64,000 nt of DNA, from NCBI RefSeq assembly GCF_017654505.1, contig NC_054534.1, forward strand, positions 44,143,726 through 44,207,725, in the 5' to 3' direction. This document shows positions 27,509 through 35,689 of this stretch, one piece after another. Made by a program: the position numbers and the translations under genes. Source of the stretch: Polyodon spathula (lineage: Eukaryota; Chordata; Actinopteri; Acipenseriformes; Polyodontidae). A model generated the notes under the pieces. The model was not told the DNA's origin and made no database searches. It saw nothing but the letters and a program-made list of their open reading frames with translations. Each line of letters opens with the position of its first letter. The first letter of the stretch is position 1.

Positions 27509-30500
27509 CAAACACATGGCATCCAAACGGAAAGCAAATACCAGAATCATGTTCCAAAAGATGTAGCCCAGGGAATATCAGAGAACTAAAACATGACCAT
27601 GATACTAGTCACAGGGAGGTGAAGCAGTCACGGTTGCAAACATACCCTCTGGTCCCAAAAGCACATATTCACATATGGCAAGCCAGAAACACGCAACTTC
27701 AGGATCACAGATAAGCCCCCCCTCCTGCCCCCGTCCCATTGTTTGCTATCTCTTTAATATGTGTTGAAATATATTTTGGAAATACTAACAAAGTGGATTC
27801 GAAAGAGGAATAATTTAATAAAATAGAAGGATTCGTCACTATGATTTATTGAGTTTTAATGTCAGAATAGGTGCAATATTTCTGTCAGTAGTCACAGGTG
27901 AAAACACGGTTAAAAAACTTTTTTTGCTTGTTTGTTTTAAAGAGTAGTGGCTGTACAATCCTACTAACAGTATTAATCTCATTAGTACAATCTGTGTAAC
28001 AGAGCTGCGGTTGGTCAGGGAGACATTAATATTAACATGCGCTTAATAGCACCATCTGCTATCTACATGAATATCTCTGCAAACCTAATCAATTTAGGGA
28101 ATTTGTAATGACGTTTTTTCACGTGGGACTAAGTTTGGCATTTATTAAATGGGTTATAGTGCAATTTAAATATAATATTTATGTGTATTGTAAATGGTAG
28201 TGTCTGGCATTTGTATCTACGTGTTGTCAAATAAAATACACGTCTTTTTGCCTTGCTGAAACAATATGTTTATAACTTACTTATAGTACTGGTAGAGGCT
28301 AAAGTTTTTCCAGTGCGGCTAAAAAGTGCTGTTACTTTAGCCACATTAGGTAACTAAATGGAAGTCTTAGAGAGAACGTAGTTATGGTAAATGTTGGTTG
28401 TTATAGAGCTGTATATCAGCGTCTCACCCGTCAACAGGGGGGAATGTGCTAATAAAGTTCAATCTTGTCTCCGTGTCGCACACATTACACGCACCAGTGA
28501 ACATGCTGGCACAACCAACCCATTAAGAGTATTGACAGCTGAAACAAGTATTTTAAAGTAAACCAATTTCTGACACAAAGAAAATATCAACAACGTTTCA
28601 CAGGATTATTATTATTTTTTGGCTGTTACGCAAACTGAAAGCACAGCGTAACGGCCTGAATACAGCGCCGTTTTTCCAGGTAACAACGTAATGACCCGTT
28701 ACACTCAACAGCACTGGAGACAACCCTGTTAATATTGCTGTGCAAGCCAATTAGAAGGCTCATTGCTGCCACCTACAGGATTAGTGTGTACCTTAATCAA
28801 TGCTGTTATTTATTATTTATTTATTTATTTATTTATAACTAGCAAGTATTTTACAATAATTTTGCTGCGGTGTAATAGAATACAGCGACTATTCATGTTT
28901 GCGTCCCTTTCCCATTCTGTGTGTCCCGTGAATGCAAGACAAAATATTTTTCCGTCCAATGGATTTATTTTGCAAAATTTTATGTTAACGCAACCTCTGT
29001 TAAAATGCCCATGATTTTCACTGATTTAAAGCTCACCCAAACACACCTTTAAACTGAAGTGACATCAGGGTGTTAGTTCAGCCACTTCATTCAATGCACT
29101 TGGATTTAAGTTTTAATTTTGCATTGCATTATTATAACAATTCAGGACACACTTCAATATATATATACAGTGCCAAGACAAAGTTTGTTAACCCCAATGA
29201 TAATTATGGAAATTCCATAGTTTTACCATGATAGCCTTCTTGAATCAAAACCAGACATTTCTTAAATATCTAGTAGGGTTTATATTAACCAATTCTATGT
29301 CTTTTGAAACAAAATGATGAATGAATTAGACAAACAATAAGTAATTAAGATTCAGGGTATGTGAGAAAGTAAGTGAACCCCAAGTTTTATCAGCTCAATT
29401 AAGGGGATAATTAAAATCAGGTATTTAAATAATTAGGTAGATCTTCAGGGGTGAGTTTGGGAGTCCCCACCCTATATAAAGATCAGAAATTTAAGTTTGG
29501 CCTTCACCATGCAGGTGTGTGGAAACACGTCATGCCACGATCAAAAGAAATCTCTGAGGACCTTAGAAAAAGTTATTGATACGCATCAGTCTAGAAAGGG
29601 TTACAAAACCATTTCTAAGGATTTGGGGCTCCACCAATCCACTGTCTGACAGATAGTATACAAATGGAGAAAGTTCAAGACCAGTCACTCTACCCAGGAG
29701 CGGTCGCCCTACCAAAATCTCTCCAAGAACAAACCGGAAAATCAACAAGGAAGTCAAAAAGAACCCCAGAGTAACATCCAAGGATCTGCAGGCCACTCTT
29801 GCCTTGGCTAATGTGAGTTCATGACTCAACTATCAGAAAAAGACTGAATAAGAATGGTGTTCATGGAAGGATAGCCAGGAGGAAACCACAACTCTCTAAA
29901 ATGAATATTGCTGTCCTTCTTTTTTACCAAAAAGAGCAAATAGATGATCCACGAGACTTCTGGGGCAATGTTCTCTGGACAGACGAGTCAAAGGTAGAAC
30001 TTTTTGGCCTCAATGAAAACCAAACACTGCGTTCGAACAGAAGAACCTCATCCCAACCATCAAGCATGGTGATGGGAGTGTGATGGTTTGGGGCTGCTGC
30101 TGCCTCAGGTCCTGGACTGTTTGCCATCATTGGCACATCATTGCCCTATTGTGTTCTGTCTGTGGTGTTGATTTAAAACGACTCTGAAGTACTGTTAACA
30201 CTCCTTGCTTTTGAAATGAAATGCTGGTTTAATCATTTAAAGTTAAATGCAGTGTTTGGGCTGCCAGAGCAGCAACACAGAACTTTGTCAGGTTACCTGG
30301 AAACAATTATAACATCGCAAAGTAGTAGCTATTTTTTTTTTTTTTTTTTTAAAACAAAATTCCCCCCCCCCCCCCCCCAAAAAAAAAAATAAATCGGTGG
30401 ATTACCAATAAACACCAGCAAAACTGGAAATGGTTAATCAATTCACGTTGACTTTTCCCATTAAAAAAAATAATGATATGGCTCTTGTGCTTTCGTCACA

Positions 30501-31655
30501 AACACTTTCTTGGATATTGTTGCTACGCAGTTCTAAACAATATGGTGCTCACTGTTTTCTGCATAGACTAAAAAAACGAATTATAAATGGAGAAAGCTTT
30601 CAAATCAGGATTAACAATCATTCGTGTATGATGGTACACTTGGTGTCTTGAAAGTTTCTGAATGATGGTTGCAGTCTGCAACACAACATTATATCGTGCC
30701 GTTTACTCTATATAAAAATGACCTTTTAATTTACAGGATGCCTTTTGCCATTGACTCGCCTGCTTGTTTAGCGCCACATACCAGCGACATAGATGTGACG
30801 TCACCCTAAAGCAGCGCATATTTCCCTGTGCTGCTGGGCAATATCCCGCCTTTCTGACTTGTATCTGTCACTGATTCGTTGTGAATACTTTGAACCCGCC
30901 CCAACCACTGAGAGACAGCACATTCCTACATTTCTATTGGAGACTCCGCTTGGGAGATTTAAAACGAGACTACAAATGAGGAGTGGATGCTTGTTGTTGG
31001 GATTTAAAGACATATTACACTTACAATACAGAGGATTTAAAACATATGTGACGAAATGTACAGAAATGCCTACATACAAAAAAAAAAACAGAATAATGTG
31101 CCCGAGATCATAGGGATTTCGTTGTAAGTACAGAAACAACGCACAACTTAAATGTGCACATACTGTCGAGTTACTACCATACATATTTTCTGACACACAC
31201 AAAGAAAGCTCAAGCATTTTGGAAAGTAACTGAAAACACTAATTTCATACAGTATATCAAAAACAAACGCGCAAAAAAATCCCAACGATTTACATAAATC
31301 CCGAAAATGGCTAAAATTATGACAAGTGAAATTCAACATGCACTGAAAGTGTAACATATGTCAACGTTCATTTGTTTATCTATAGAATAACTAAACAAGT
31401 TACCAAACATCTTACTATTAACAGACAACTACACAGCACATTTCTACAGTAGTATCTCGTAGTCTGTATCATATCCGTTATTCTAATTTAATATTGCTGT
31501 ACTACGACTACTATCACTTTACAGCAAGTTAACGGAGTAGAATCAGCACTCACCTTTAATTGTACAGTTGCACCGTATTTGTTATTTCTAAACACCGTAG
31601 CGTTTTGATGCTTTTGAGGTCGTGAGCGAGACACGTTACCTCTCTGAGAACTCAT
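5009..31655 (-). CDS. C9orf85: C9orf85-like cysteine-rich protein, complete, four coding exons
   Basis: Four minus-strand exons (31655-31554, 16156-16050, 14783-14670, 5234-5009) join in frame across GT-AG introns to give 549 nt, 182 residues plus stop; human C9orf85 is of similar size. Residues 1-34 are basic and start [18 protein letters not shown], the family's conserved start. The middle carries four Cys-x2-Cys pairs (CQRC, CVKC, CKAC, CAKC), which suggests a structural zinc-binding fold. The tail is acidic with a KRK patch. The molecular function is unknown; I believe the family corresponds to Pfam DUF2039 but could not check. Introns are about 15.4, 1.3 and 9.4 kb and are filled with transposons. 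The gene faces ABHD17B head to head across a short promoter region, as in human. No frameshift or missing core residue is seen, so it is probably functional. Confidence 0.95.
5492..6422. mobile_element. Possible non-autonomous hAT-like element
   Basis: The left end begins CAGAGTCCTGCACG and the right end, reversed, begins TAGAGTTGGGCC. Both are followed by CCGACCC/GGGTCGG-rich subterminal sequence. Flanks AGTCAAGG and AATCAAGC agree at six of eight bases, as an aged 8-bp target duplication would. A near-perfect tandem duplication of about 34 bp (AGCTTTCTC(C/T)AGTGGTCTGG and onward) sits at 5739-5812. No transposase is present. Confidence 0.4.
6430..6735. other. Non-coding spacer
   Basis: No gene seen. 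The last part, near 6700, resembles the interior of another degraded repeat that the next hAT element entered; matching sequence (CCTAGGTCC...GGGGGCCCC) resumes after 8865. Confidence 0.4.
6744..8865 (+). mobile_element. hAT-Charlie-like transposon with terminal repeats and target duplication
   Basis: The left terminus CAATGGTTCTCAACCTGGGG pairs with the reversed right terminus CAGTGGTTCTCAACTTTTTC; CAGTGGTTCTCAA is the classic Charlie-type hAT end. Flanks GCCTAGGG (6736-6743) and GCCTAGGT (8866-8873) form an 8-bp target duplication with one mismatch. The interior encodes a broken BED-type hAT transposase. The element lies in C9orf85 intron 3. Confidence 0.85.
7015..8690 (+). pseudogene. hAT transposase of the ZBED5/SCAND3-like type, broken
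   Basis: Starts [15 protein letters not shown], then in shifted frames shows a BED-finger-like [10 protein letters not shown]...[10 protein letters not shown], the segment [20 protein letters not shown], and AEDIVSQ. Then come [25 protein letters not shown] (catalytic-core Asp region), [20 protein letters not shown] and [20 protein letters not shown]. It ends with a degraded dimerisation domain ([20 protein letters not shown]). At least six frameshifts or stops are needed to read it, and the RNase-H-like core is partly deleted. It cannot make a working enzyme. Confidence 0.88.
8874..9345. other. Non-coding spacer
   Basis: Remainder of the repeat that hosts the preceding hAT element, then unique-looking AT-rich sequence. 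No gene seen. Confidence 0.4.
9346..12360 (-). mobile_element. hAT element with BED-type transposase, one end recognised
   Basis: The left end reads TAGGGATGCACCGAATCC, a terminus typical of a hAT group (GGATGCACCGA), followed by a small hairpin around GAATCC/GGATTC. The transposase lies on the minus strand inside. The matching far end was not found: sequence beyond 12360 is occupied by a Tc1-like copy and older repeats, so the right boundary is approximate. Confidence 0.6.
10225..12330 (-). pseudogene. hAT (ZBED1-like) transposase remnant with an apparent intron
   Basis: Reading the minus strand: [19 protein letters not shown] (12300-12200), then the core segment ending [13 protein letters not shown] followed at once by GTAAGT (11930), which looks like a splice donor. 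Coding resumes near 11220 with [13 protein letters not shown], then [68 protein letters not shown] and the C-terminal dimerisation part [20 protein letters not shown]. This order is that of the family. Several stops and frameshifts interrupt it, and the N-terminal BED finger was not found. It is not functional. Confidence 0.85.
12388..13763 (-). mobile_element. Tc1-like transposon, family A
   Basis: Bounded by TACAGAAAGTACACCCCC and, reversed at the other end, TACAGTGCCTATAGAAAGAC, within TA dinucleotides. The minus strand encodes a broken transposase: helix-turn-helix region with [20 protein letters not shown], the segment [12 protein letters not shown], then [11 protein letters not shown] and [12 protein letters not shown] and FQHDNQ (second catalytic Asp region). 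Multiple frameshifts. The same family recurs at 48.1-49.3 kb. Confidence 0.88.
13764..14660. other. Non-coding stretch with inverted repeats
   Basis: Two perfect short hairpins are visible: GTGGAAAATTA / TAATTTTCCAC (13790-13800, 13821-13831) and ACTATTGCCC / GGGCAATAGT (14327-14336, 14355-14364). CCAATCA boxes flank the second. The block may be a degraded palindromic MITE. No gene seen. Confidence 0.4.
14670..14783 (-). CDS. C9orf85: C9orf85 exon 3
   Basis: A 114-nt exon with acceptor ACAG and donor GTAAGT. It completes the split cysteine and reads [20 protein letters not shown] followed by a stretch with [13 protein letters not shown]. It holds the second, third and fourth Cys-x2-Cys pairs, the most conserved part of the family. 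It ends in phase 2 (CC|T, proline). Confidence 0.96.
14790..16040. other. C9orf85: C9orf85 intron 2
   Basis: Mostly unremarkable intronic DNA with a 32-base A run at 15961-15992. The stretch 15110-15190 resembles a degraded short palindromic repeat but could not be delimited. Confidence 0.6.
16050..16156 (-). CDS. C9orf85: C9orf85 exon 2
   Basis: A 107-nt exon with acceptor TATAG at 16157-16161 and donor GTAAGT at 16049-16044. It encodes [20 protein letters not shown] and on to a split cysteine codon (TG|T). It carries the first Cys-x2-Cys pair. Phase 0 in, phase 2 out, consistent with exons 1 and 3. Confidence 0.95.
16165..16600. other. Non-coding intron sequence
   Basis: Start of C9orf85 intron 1. 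A T run lies at 16378-16399. No coding or repeat family recognised. Confidence 0.5.
16605..16865 (-). pseudogene. Tc1/mariner-type transposase C-terminal fragment
   Basis: The minus strand reads [20 protein letters not shown], then [20 protein letters not shown], and ends at a stop after MAEWL. FQDN.A..H and QS.DLN.IE are the second and third catalytic-residue regions of Tc1/mariner transposases. Only this C-terminal third is recognised; upstream parts were not found, so it is a fragment. Confidence 0.65.
17030..19215 (+). pseudogene. Second hAT transposase (ZBED5/SCAND3-like), broken
   Basis: A hAT-like left terminus (TTCTTAAACTATGGGTCTCGG, counted from about 16924) precedes the coding region. 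Recognisable blocks in order: a BED-region fragment with YWSGHNAGF; an LDESTDV-like box within [20 protein letters not shown] (18099-18158); [15 protein letters not shown]; a core segment with REALASK-like and WSLNS-like remnants; [17 protein letters not shown]; and the C-terminal [20 protein letters not shown]. Stops and shifts separate nearly every block. It is diverged from the copy at 7-8.7 kb, so it is a separate insertion. Confidence 0.8.
19370..21290 (+). mobile_element. 3' half of a non-LTR retrotransposon, R2/R4/NeSL-like
   Basis: After a short non-coding part, the plus strand encodes the C-terminal RT thumb region and beyond: [56 protein letters not shown] and [19 protein letters not shown]. 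Then comes a CCHC knuckle, [17 protein letters not shown] (20310-20360), which in R2/R4/NeSL elements precedes the restriction-like endonuclease. The endonuclease core (with its PD motif) is largely deleted, but [11 protein letters not shown] and a C-terminal [11 protein letters not shown] remain. The 3' untranslated part holds a twofold repeat. At least three frameshifts; 5'-truncated as usual for such elements. Confidence 0.75.
20935..21050 (+). repeat. Twofold tandem repeat in the non-LTR 3' region
   Basis: GCTGATGCGCTGGGGAG occurs twice (about 20936 and 21000), each followed by a diverged (G)CTGATCCC(C/T)GGA(G/C)CCAGCAT block. It lies after the last coding block of the non-LTR element and may belong to its 3' untranslated region. 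Confidence 0.7.
21293..21464. mobile_element. Short palindromic hAT-like MITE
   Basis: GGTACTCAACTCTGGCCCTT at the left matches the reversed right end GGTACTCAACTCTGGTCCTT, and GAGATCCATTCCA matches GAGATCCAATCAA more loosely. The centre has AATTGCCCATTAGTAGCTTC. It is about 170 bp and non-coding. Related ends occur at 43.3 and 58.9 kb. Confidence 0.7.
21470..22700. other. Non-coding intron sequence
   Basis: C9orf85 intron 1 with A runs near 21633, 21854 and 22362. The longest open frame (21910-22212) shows no family resemblance and has no neighbours in frame, so it was not called. Confidence 0.5.
22706..23189 (-). mobile_element. Solo LTR (retrotransposon LTR, reverse orientation)
   Basis: Read on the minus strand it starts TGTGGCAAAGTGCCCGCC and ends CATTCCTGTGACA. 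Inside, an inverted repeat GAGATGGTCAC / GTGACCATCTC (23057-23067 and 23012-23022) stands directly before TATAAG (23009-23004), then comes GC- and GT-rich leader-like sequence. No internal coding region adjoins it. A target duplication is not clear. Start and layout match the LTRs at 47.5 and 54.3 kb. Confidence 0.65.
23190..23640. other. Non-coding intron sequence
   Basis: No supportable feature. An open frame at 23293-23565 has no recognisable domain. Confidence 0.45.
24748..24768. repeat. Poly-C run
   Basis: An uninterrupted C run of about 21 bases inside the 24.0-26.4 kb element; length is prone to sequencing error. Confidence 0.9.
24890..25270. repeat. Diverged tandem duplication inside the palindromic element
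   Basis: Two successive blocks share the order CCACAA..CCTGG, AACTAAAGAAA.T, GGGTTC.TTCGA/GGGTTCGTACG and TTATAATGGGATTT(G/C)CCATAG (about 24925-25095 and 25110-25265). They look like two copies of a unit of roughly 170 bp that have drifted apart. Later, GGGGTCACCGAGACTT-like and GGGGTCACTGAGAT-like phrases recur at 25300 and 25545. Confidence 0.6.
26820..29160. other. Non-coding intron sequence, no gene seen
   Basis: Contains an A run at 27483-27508, and a (TTTA)n tract near 28798-28837. TAGGGTGACGT at 27191-27201 is the reverse complement of ACGTCACCCTA at 30798-30808, which may mark the ends of one old element; no coding content supports this. Confidence 0.45.
29166..30135 (+). mobile_element. 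Tc1-like transposon, 3'-truncated
   Basis: Begins at TA with TACAGTGCCAAGACAAAGTT. The plus strand encodes [50 protein letters not shown] remnants, then [20 protein letters not shown] (first catalytic Asp) and [15 protein letters not shown] remnants. It ends abruptly near 30135, before the second and third catalytic residues, with no right terminal repeat. Many frameshifts. Confidence 0.82.
30140..31550. other. Non-coding intron sequence near C9orf85 exon 1
   Basis: T run at 30332-30350 and C run at 30362-30378. A perfect TGACGTCA palindrome (30796-30803) is seen but may belong to a transposon end. The 138-codon minus-strand frame at 30801-31217 has leucine/cysteine-rich composition without a recognisable domain and was not called. 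Confidence 0.45.
31554..31655 (-). CDS. C9orf85: C9orf85 exon 1 (coding part)
   Basis: This exon encodes the 34 N-terminal residues from the ATG at 31655 to a lysine codon, followed by the donor GTGAGT. It ends in phase 0. The start is chosen because the N-terminus [18 protein letters not shown] matches the conserved family N-terminus and lies just inside the shared promoter region. Confidence 0.93.
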
Positions 31656-32437
31656 ATTTACTGAAGAAAAATAACTACTTTATGAAATGCGCTTAAATCA
31701 GCGTAGACGCTACAACCACATGCAAGTTTGCCAGGCAACCCGGAAGAAAACCCTGTCGTGCTAATTATTTCACCTAGTAACACCATAGTTTTTCATTGGT
31801 TCCCTCAGTATAATTGTTTGTCAACGGTTAAATTGATCCGAGTTTTGAGCATTACGTCACTGCATTAAAAAGATTCGCCTTACTTGAAAGCGATTGGTCT
31901 ATACTCCTACATAGTAATTTCCTATTTGATACTTTCTGTGTCACTCTAGAAATGTCTCAAAGACGACATCTTTCTGCAGTTGTCAACCCTGCTTCCTTTC
32001 TGTTGGTATTCATTTTCATTGGAGCTTTTTTCCCTTTTCCTTTCTATTGGTTGAAATCACTTTCAATCTGCTCCATACCCTCGCCTCCTGTCGCCCACTG
32101 CATACATAAGGTAGTATAATAAGAATACGGTACAAAAGGTTATTGTCTGCTGCAGGTTCAAGGGATAGAACGGGTTTGACTGAAGGGGTCGGGGTTTAGG
32201 TTACCAGGATTAAAGGCTGTTTGTCACTTTTCGATTTTTTTTTTTAGCCAAGACTCAGCACAACTGCCGCACATGTTCACGCGATTATTTAATATAGCGG
32301 GACAGAGCCGAGTTAAGGTTTTTCTCAGATCGAGCGAAAGAACAGTGTGGTTTGAGAACGCCGGGGGTGGCTCCAGACATCGTGTGTTATTGTGATTATT
32401 GTTATTTGCACCACTTCAACTGCTGCTGGACTTCCAG
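31656..32437. promoter_or_regulatory. Probable bidirectional promoter of C9orf85 and ABHD17B
   Basis: The interval separates the C9orf85 start codon (minus) from the probable 5' non-coding part of ABHD17B (plus). It contains an RFX X-box-like site TTTGCCAGGCAAC at 31727-31739, an ETS-like CCGGAAG at 31740-31746, TTACGTCA (CRE/ATF-like) at 31852-31859, and ATTGG boxes (inverted CCAAT) near 31795, 31893, 32018 and 32046. No clear TATA box is seen. A possible ABHD17B 5' exon donor, CTTCCAG|GTTCGT, lies at 32437/32438. The motifs are visible; their use is inferred from the head-to-head geometry. Confidence 0.65.
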
Positions 32438-34450
32438 GTTCGTACAACTTTCTTTACTCTTATATTACTTTATTGCTCTATTAGCAAAGCAAGGGGAATA
32501 CGATATATGGTATTCACATTATTCTCAGTACAGTAACTGAAAATAATTAAGACAATTGGCTACCCTCATTTTCTTTTTTTCTTTTTTTGTATTATTTGAA
32601 CAAAAAAACACAGCAGAAAAGATACAATACACACATACAAACAAAAAATAAATCAAGTAGAGTAAATAACCTAATGTGTGTAAGTATGACAAGAAACAGC
32701 AGATTCTCATCTACCCTGCTGATTCACCCATACAATAACTTTTCTTCACCTTTCATTCTCCCATCATGAGACAATATTTTAAATTTTTTTTTTTTTTTTT
32801 AAATGGGGGAGCAACTGTACAATATGAATTACCCCATGCAGTAAGCGGGCGATAAAGAAAAACATGATAGACTAGGAAGAGCTGAATGTGAGCAGAAAAA
32901 GGAAAGAAAGAGAAAAAATATACACGCGCATTATTTATATTATTGTTGTTGTGCAATCACACAGTCACATATGACTAGATTGCGGTTTTGGGGTTTCAGT
33001 CTTACCTAGTGTCTCTTTATAGCTGATGGTCTTGGACGATTTCTGAGTCCTATGGAGGTATATATAGAGTGCAATACCGGTACCTTTTGAAAATGAAATA
33101 CAAGCTTTAAAAATTTTGTATGACTAGGTTACCATAAATTATTGACGCATTGTGGACACAAAAATTGAAATGTCGTCACTTAAATATACCATTCTTTAGC
33201 ACTGCATATTAGATTACTGTCGTGGAGACGTGTGACCCGAACACTCGATTTGTATTTTACAGTCAGAGGTAAATTGTTTTAATGGAGATAAATCATTGCA
33301 GTGGCAGTGTTGCTCAAAAGCAGCGTTTCTGTCAACACTTTTGCATTTGCTGCATTTGTTTAAGTTTCCATGAGAAAACGCCAGCATATTTTTGTGTGTG
33401 TATGTGTGTTATATATAATTACACACACGCACACACTGGGCCTTTTGTGGCCATGCGACCAAGATAAATTACCACACATACATCAGCGTATTTGGAAATT
33501 GCACTGATTTTGAAAGAATGCAGTGTATGGGTTTTGTATTTAAACAAATAAGTAGTGCTACCTTACATTATAGCCCTTGGTAGTAACAAAATATAAATGT
33601 GTGATCAATCATTACTCATCACCGCATGGACCTGAGTAATGGTGCCCAGGGCCCCCTTATATTAGGCCTGGTTACAATACAAAGCTGAAGCATTTTGGCC
33701 CTCTGTCATTGCACATGAACTTTACAGTGCACTAGAATTTAAAGGCATTAAATACATACTCATTCATCACAAAAAGTTGACTTATTCATTAAGAAGAAAA
33801 TGTATCAGATTTATAGCATTTGCATTATTGCCATTCACTAAGCGATAAAGTGCTGCGTATTACATTTTTGTAAGTAGGGGGTGTTGCGACTGTGTGCTTT
33901 TATTTGAATAAATGAACACATTTGGTAATCAAACAACTAGTTTTTATACATTCACTGCCATTCTTCCTTTTATTGCATTGTCATTTATTTTTTTATTTAT
34001 TGATTGTGGTTTAGGTCTAGAAGTGTTGAGTGTTACAGTACTACAACTATATATATATATATAACATATTTTTTTTTTTTTTTCACAAAATTGATTAAAA
34101 TTTGAAATGTGAAACATTTAGGCAGCATTCACACTTGGTCGGTTTAAAATAGTGCTGAGACAAGTAACCGTAAATGTCAGGGGTGGACAAATCACTACAG
34201 TGTGTGGTAGACTGATGGGCTACCAAAAGGTAAACTATGCTAGCCCACTACAAATTTTGGCAGCCCACATTTGAGTAGATAAACATTTCATTTTTAACAC
34301 TACACACCATTTAAAAAAAATGTAGACAGATACAATTGTAATGTAGTAAGGTTCAGAAAAGAAATCCGACATCACTTCTGAGGGGCCACTAACAACATGT
34401 TTTTTTTTTTTTTACCATATATAACCAGATACTGCCAAAGTTTGCTAACA
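32438..34450. other. ABHD17B: ABHD17B 5' intron, first part
   Basis: No coding exon is seen. A GT/AC hairpin (GTGTGTGTATGTGTGT against ACACACACGCACACAC) lies at about 33393-33436. The sequence is otherwise AT-rich and unremarkable. Confidence 0.5.
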
Positions 34451-34453
34451 ACC

Positions 34454-35685
34454 TACAGGTAGTGGACAAAAAAATGGAAACACATGGGTAAATGAGGGAC
34501 ACCAAATATATTGAAAGCAAGGGCTTCCATACAGGTGTCTCATGCTTTAATTAAGCAGATAACATCCCAGCATACTTAGGGTCATGTGTAAAAATGCTGG
34601 ACAGGCCTGGTTGCCTATAATTTTGGCTAGCATGGCTGCAAGAGGAGACCTCAGTGACTTTGAAAGAGGGGTGATTGTTGGGGTGCGTTTGGCAGGAGCT
34701 TCAGTGACCAAGACAGCTCAACTTGCTGATGTTTCACGAGGAATAGTGTCTAAGGTGATGTCGGCGTGGAACGGCAAGTGAAAGACATCATTAGCAAAGG
34801 GCAACAATGGGCGGAAGCGCATACTTCAGGATTGTGATATCCGTACATTAATTCAAGTGCAACGCAAAACAGGTGAGCAACTGCAGATAATTTGACTGCA
34901 AATTTCAACCTAGAGCACAACCAGCCAGTTTCATCAAAAACACAGAGCGGGATACCATAGTCGGGTTGCAGTGCACAAACCGCTCATCACACCTGGCAGT
35001 GCACATTTGCGAGTCCAGTGGTGCAAAGAGCACAGGCAATGGACTACCAGGCCGTGGAGACATGTGATATTGTCAGATGAATCATCCTTCACCATGTTCT
35101 CGACAAATGGACGCATGCATATGTGGTGCCAACCTAAAGAACTCTACAGCCCTGAGTGCTTGGTTCCAACAGTGAAGGGTTCTGATGGTTCTGTAATGTT
35201 GTGGGGTGCATTTTCCTGGCATGGTTTGGGTGTACTCATTCCCTTAGAAGGCAAGGTCAATGCTAATCTCTACTTAATGGAGTGATCATTTTCACCCCAT
35301 GTTGCAGCATTTCTTTTCTGCCGGAGGGGGGTGTCTTCCAGGATGACAATGCCCCCCATCCGCAGAGCACATGTGGTCGTCCAATGGTTTGAGGAGCATG
35401 CCACTGATGTTATCCATATGTCATGGCCTTCTCAGTCACCAGCTCTGAACCCAATCGAGCATTTGTGGGATATTCTGAAACGATGTCTGAGACAGCGTTT
35501 TCCACCACCAGGCGTGAGTTGATTGACTTTCTCGTGGAAGAATGGTGCTGCATCCCTCCTGCAGAATTCCAGAGGCTGGTAGAATGCCACGGCACATACT
35601 GGCCATACTGGCCGCATGTGGTGGCCCAACGCCCTATTAAGTGATTTTACATTGGTGTTTCCATTTTTTTTGTCCACTGCCTGTA
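34454..35685 (+). mobile_element. Tc1-like transposon, both terminal repeats present
   Basis: TACAGGTAGTGGACAAAAAA at the left and the reversed right end TACAGGCAGTGGACAAAAAA bound a 1232-bp element at TA. The transposase runs from about 34584: MAARGDLSDFERGVIVGVRL and KTAQLADVSRGIVSKVM (helix-turn-helix), HVILSDESSFTMFSTNGRM (first Asp), GSVMLWGAFSWHG, a frame-shifted QDDNAP (second Asp) and SPALNPIEHLWDILKRCLRQ (third residue, Glu). Most of the protein survives in three frames, so this is one of the better preserved copies, but it is still broken. Confidence 0.9.
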
Positions 35686-35689
35686 GTTT

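Noticed and set aside
30801..31217. 138-codon open frame on the minus strand upstream of the C9orf85 splice donor region
   Set aside because: Low-complexity hydrophobic composition, no domain, no splice support and it lies inside C9orf85 intron 1.
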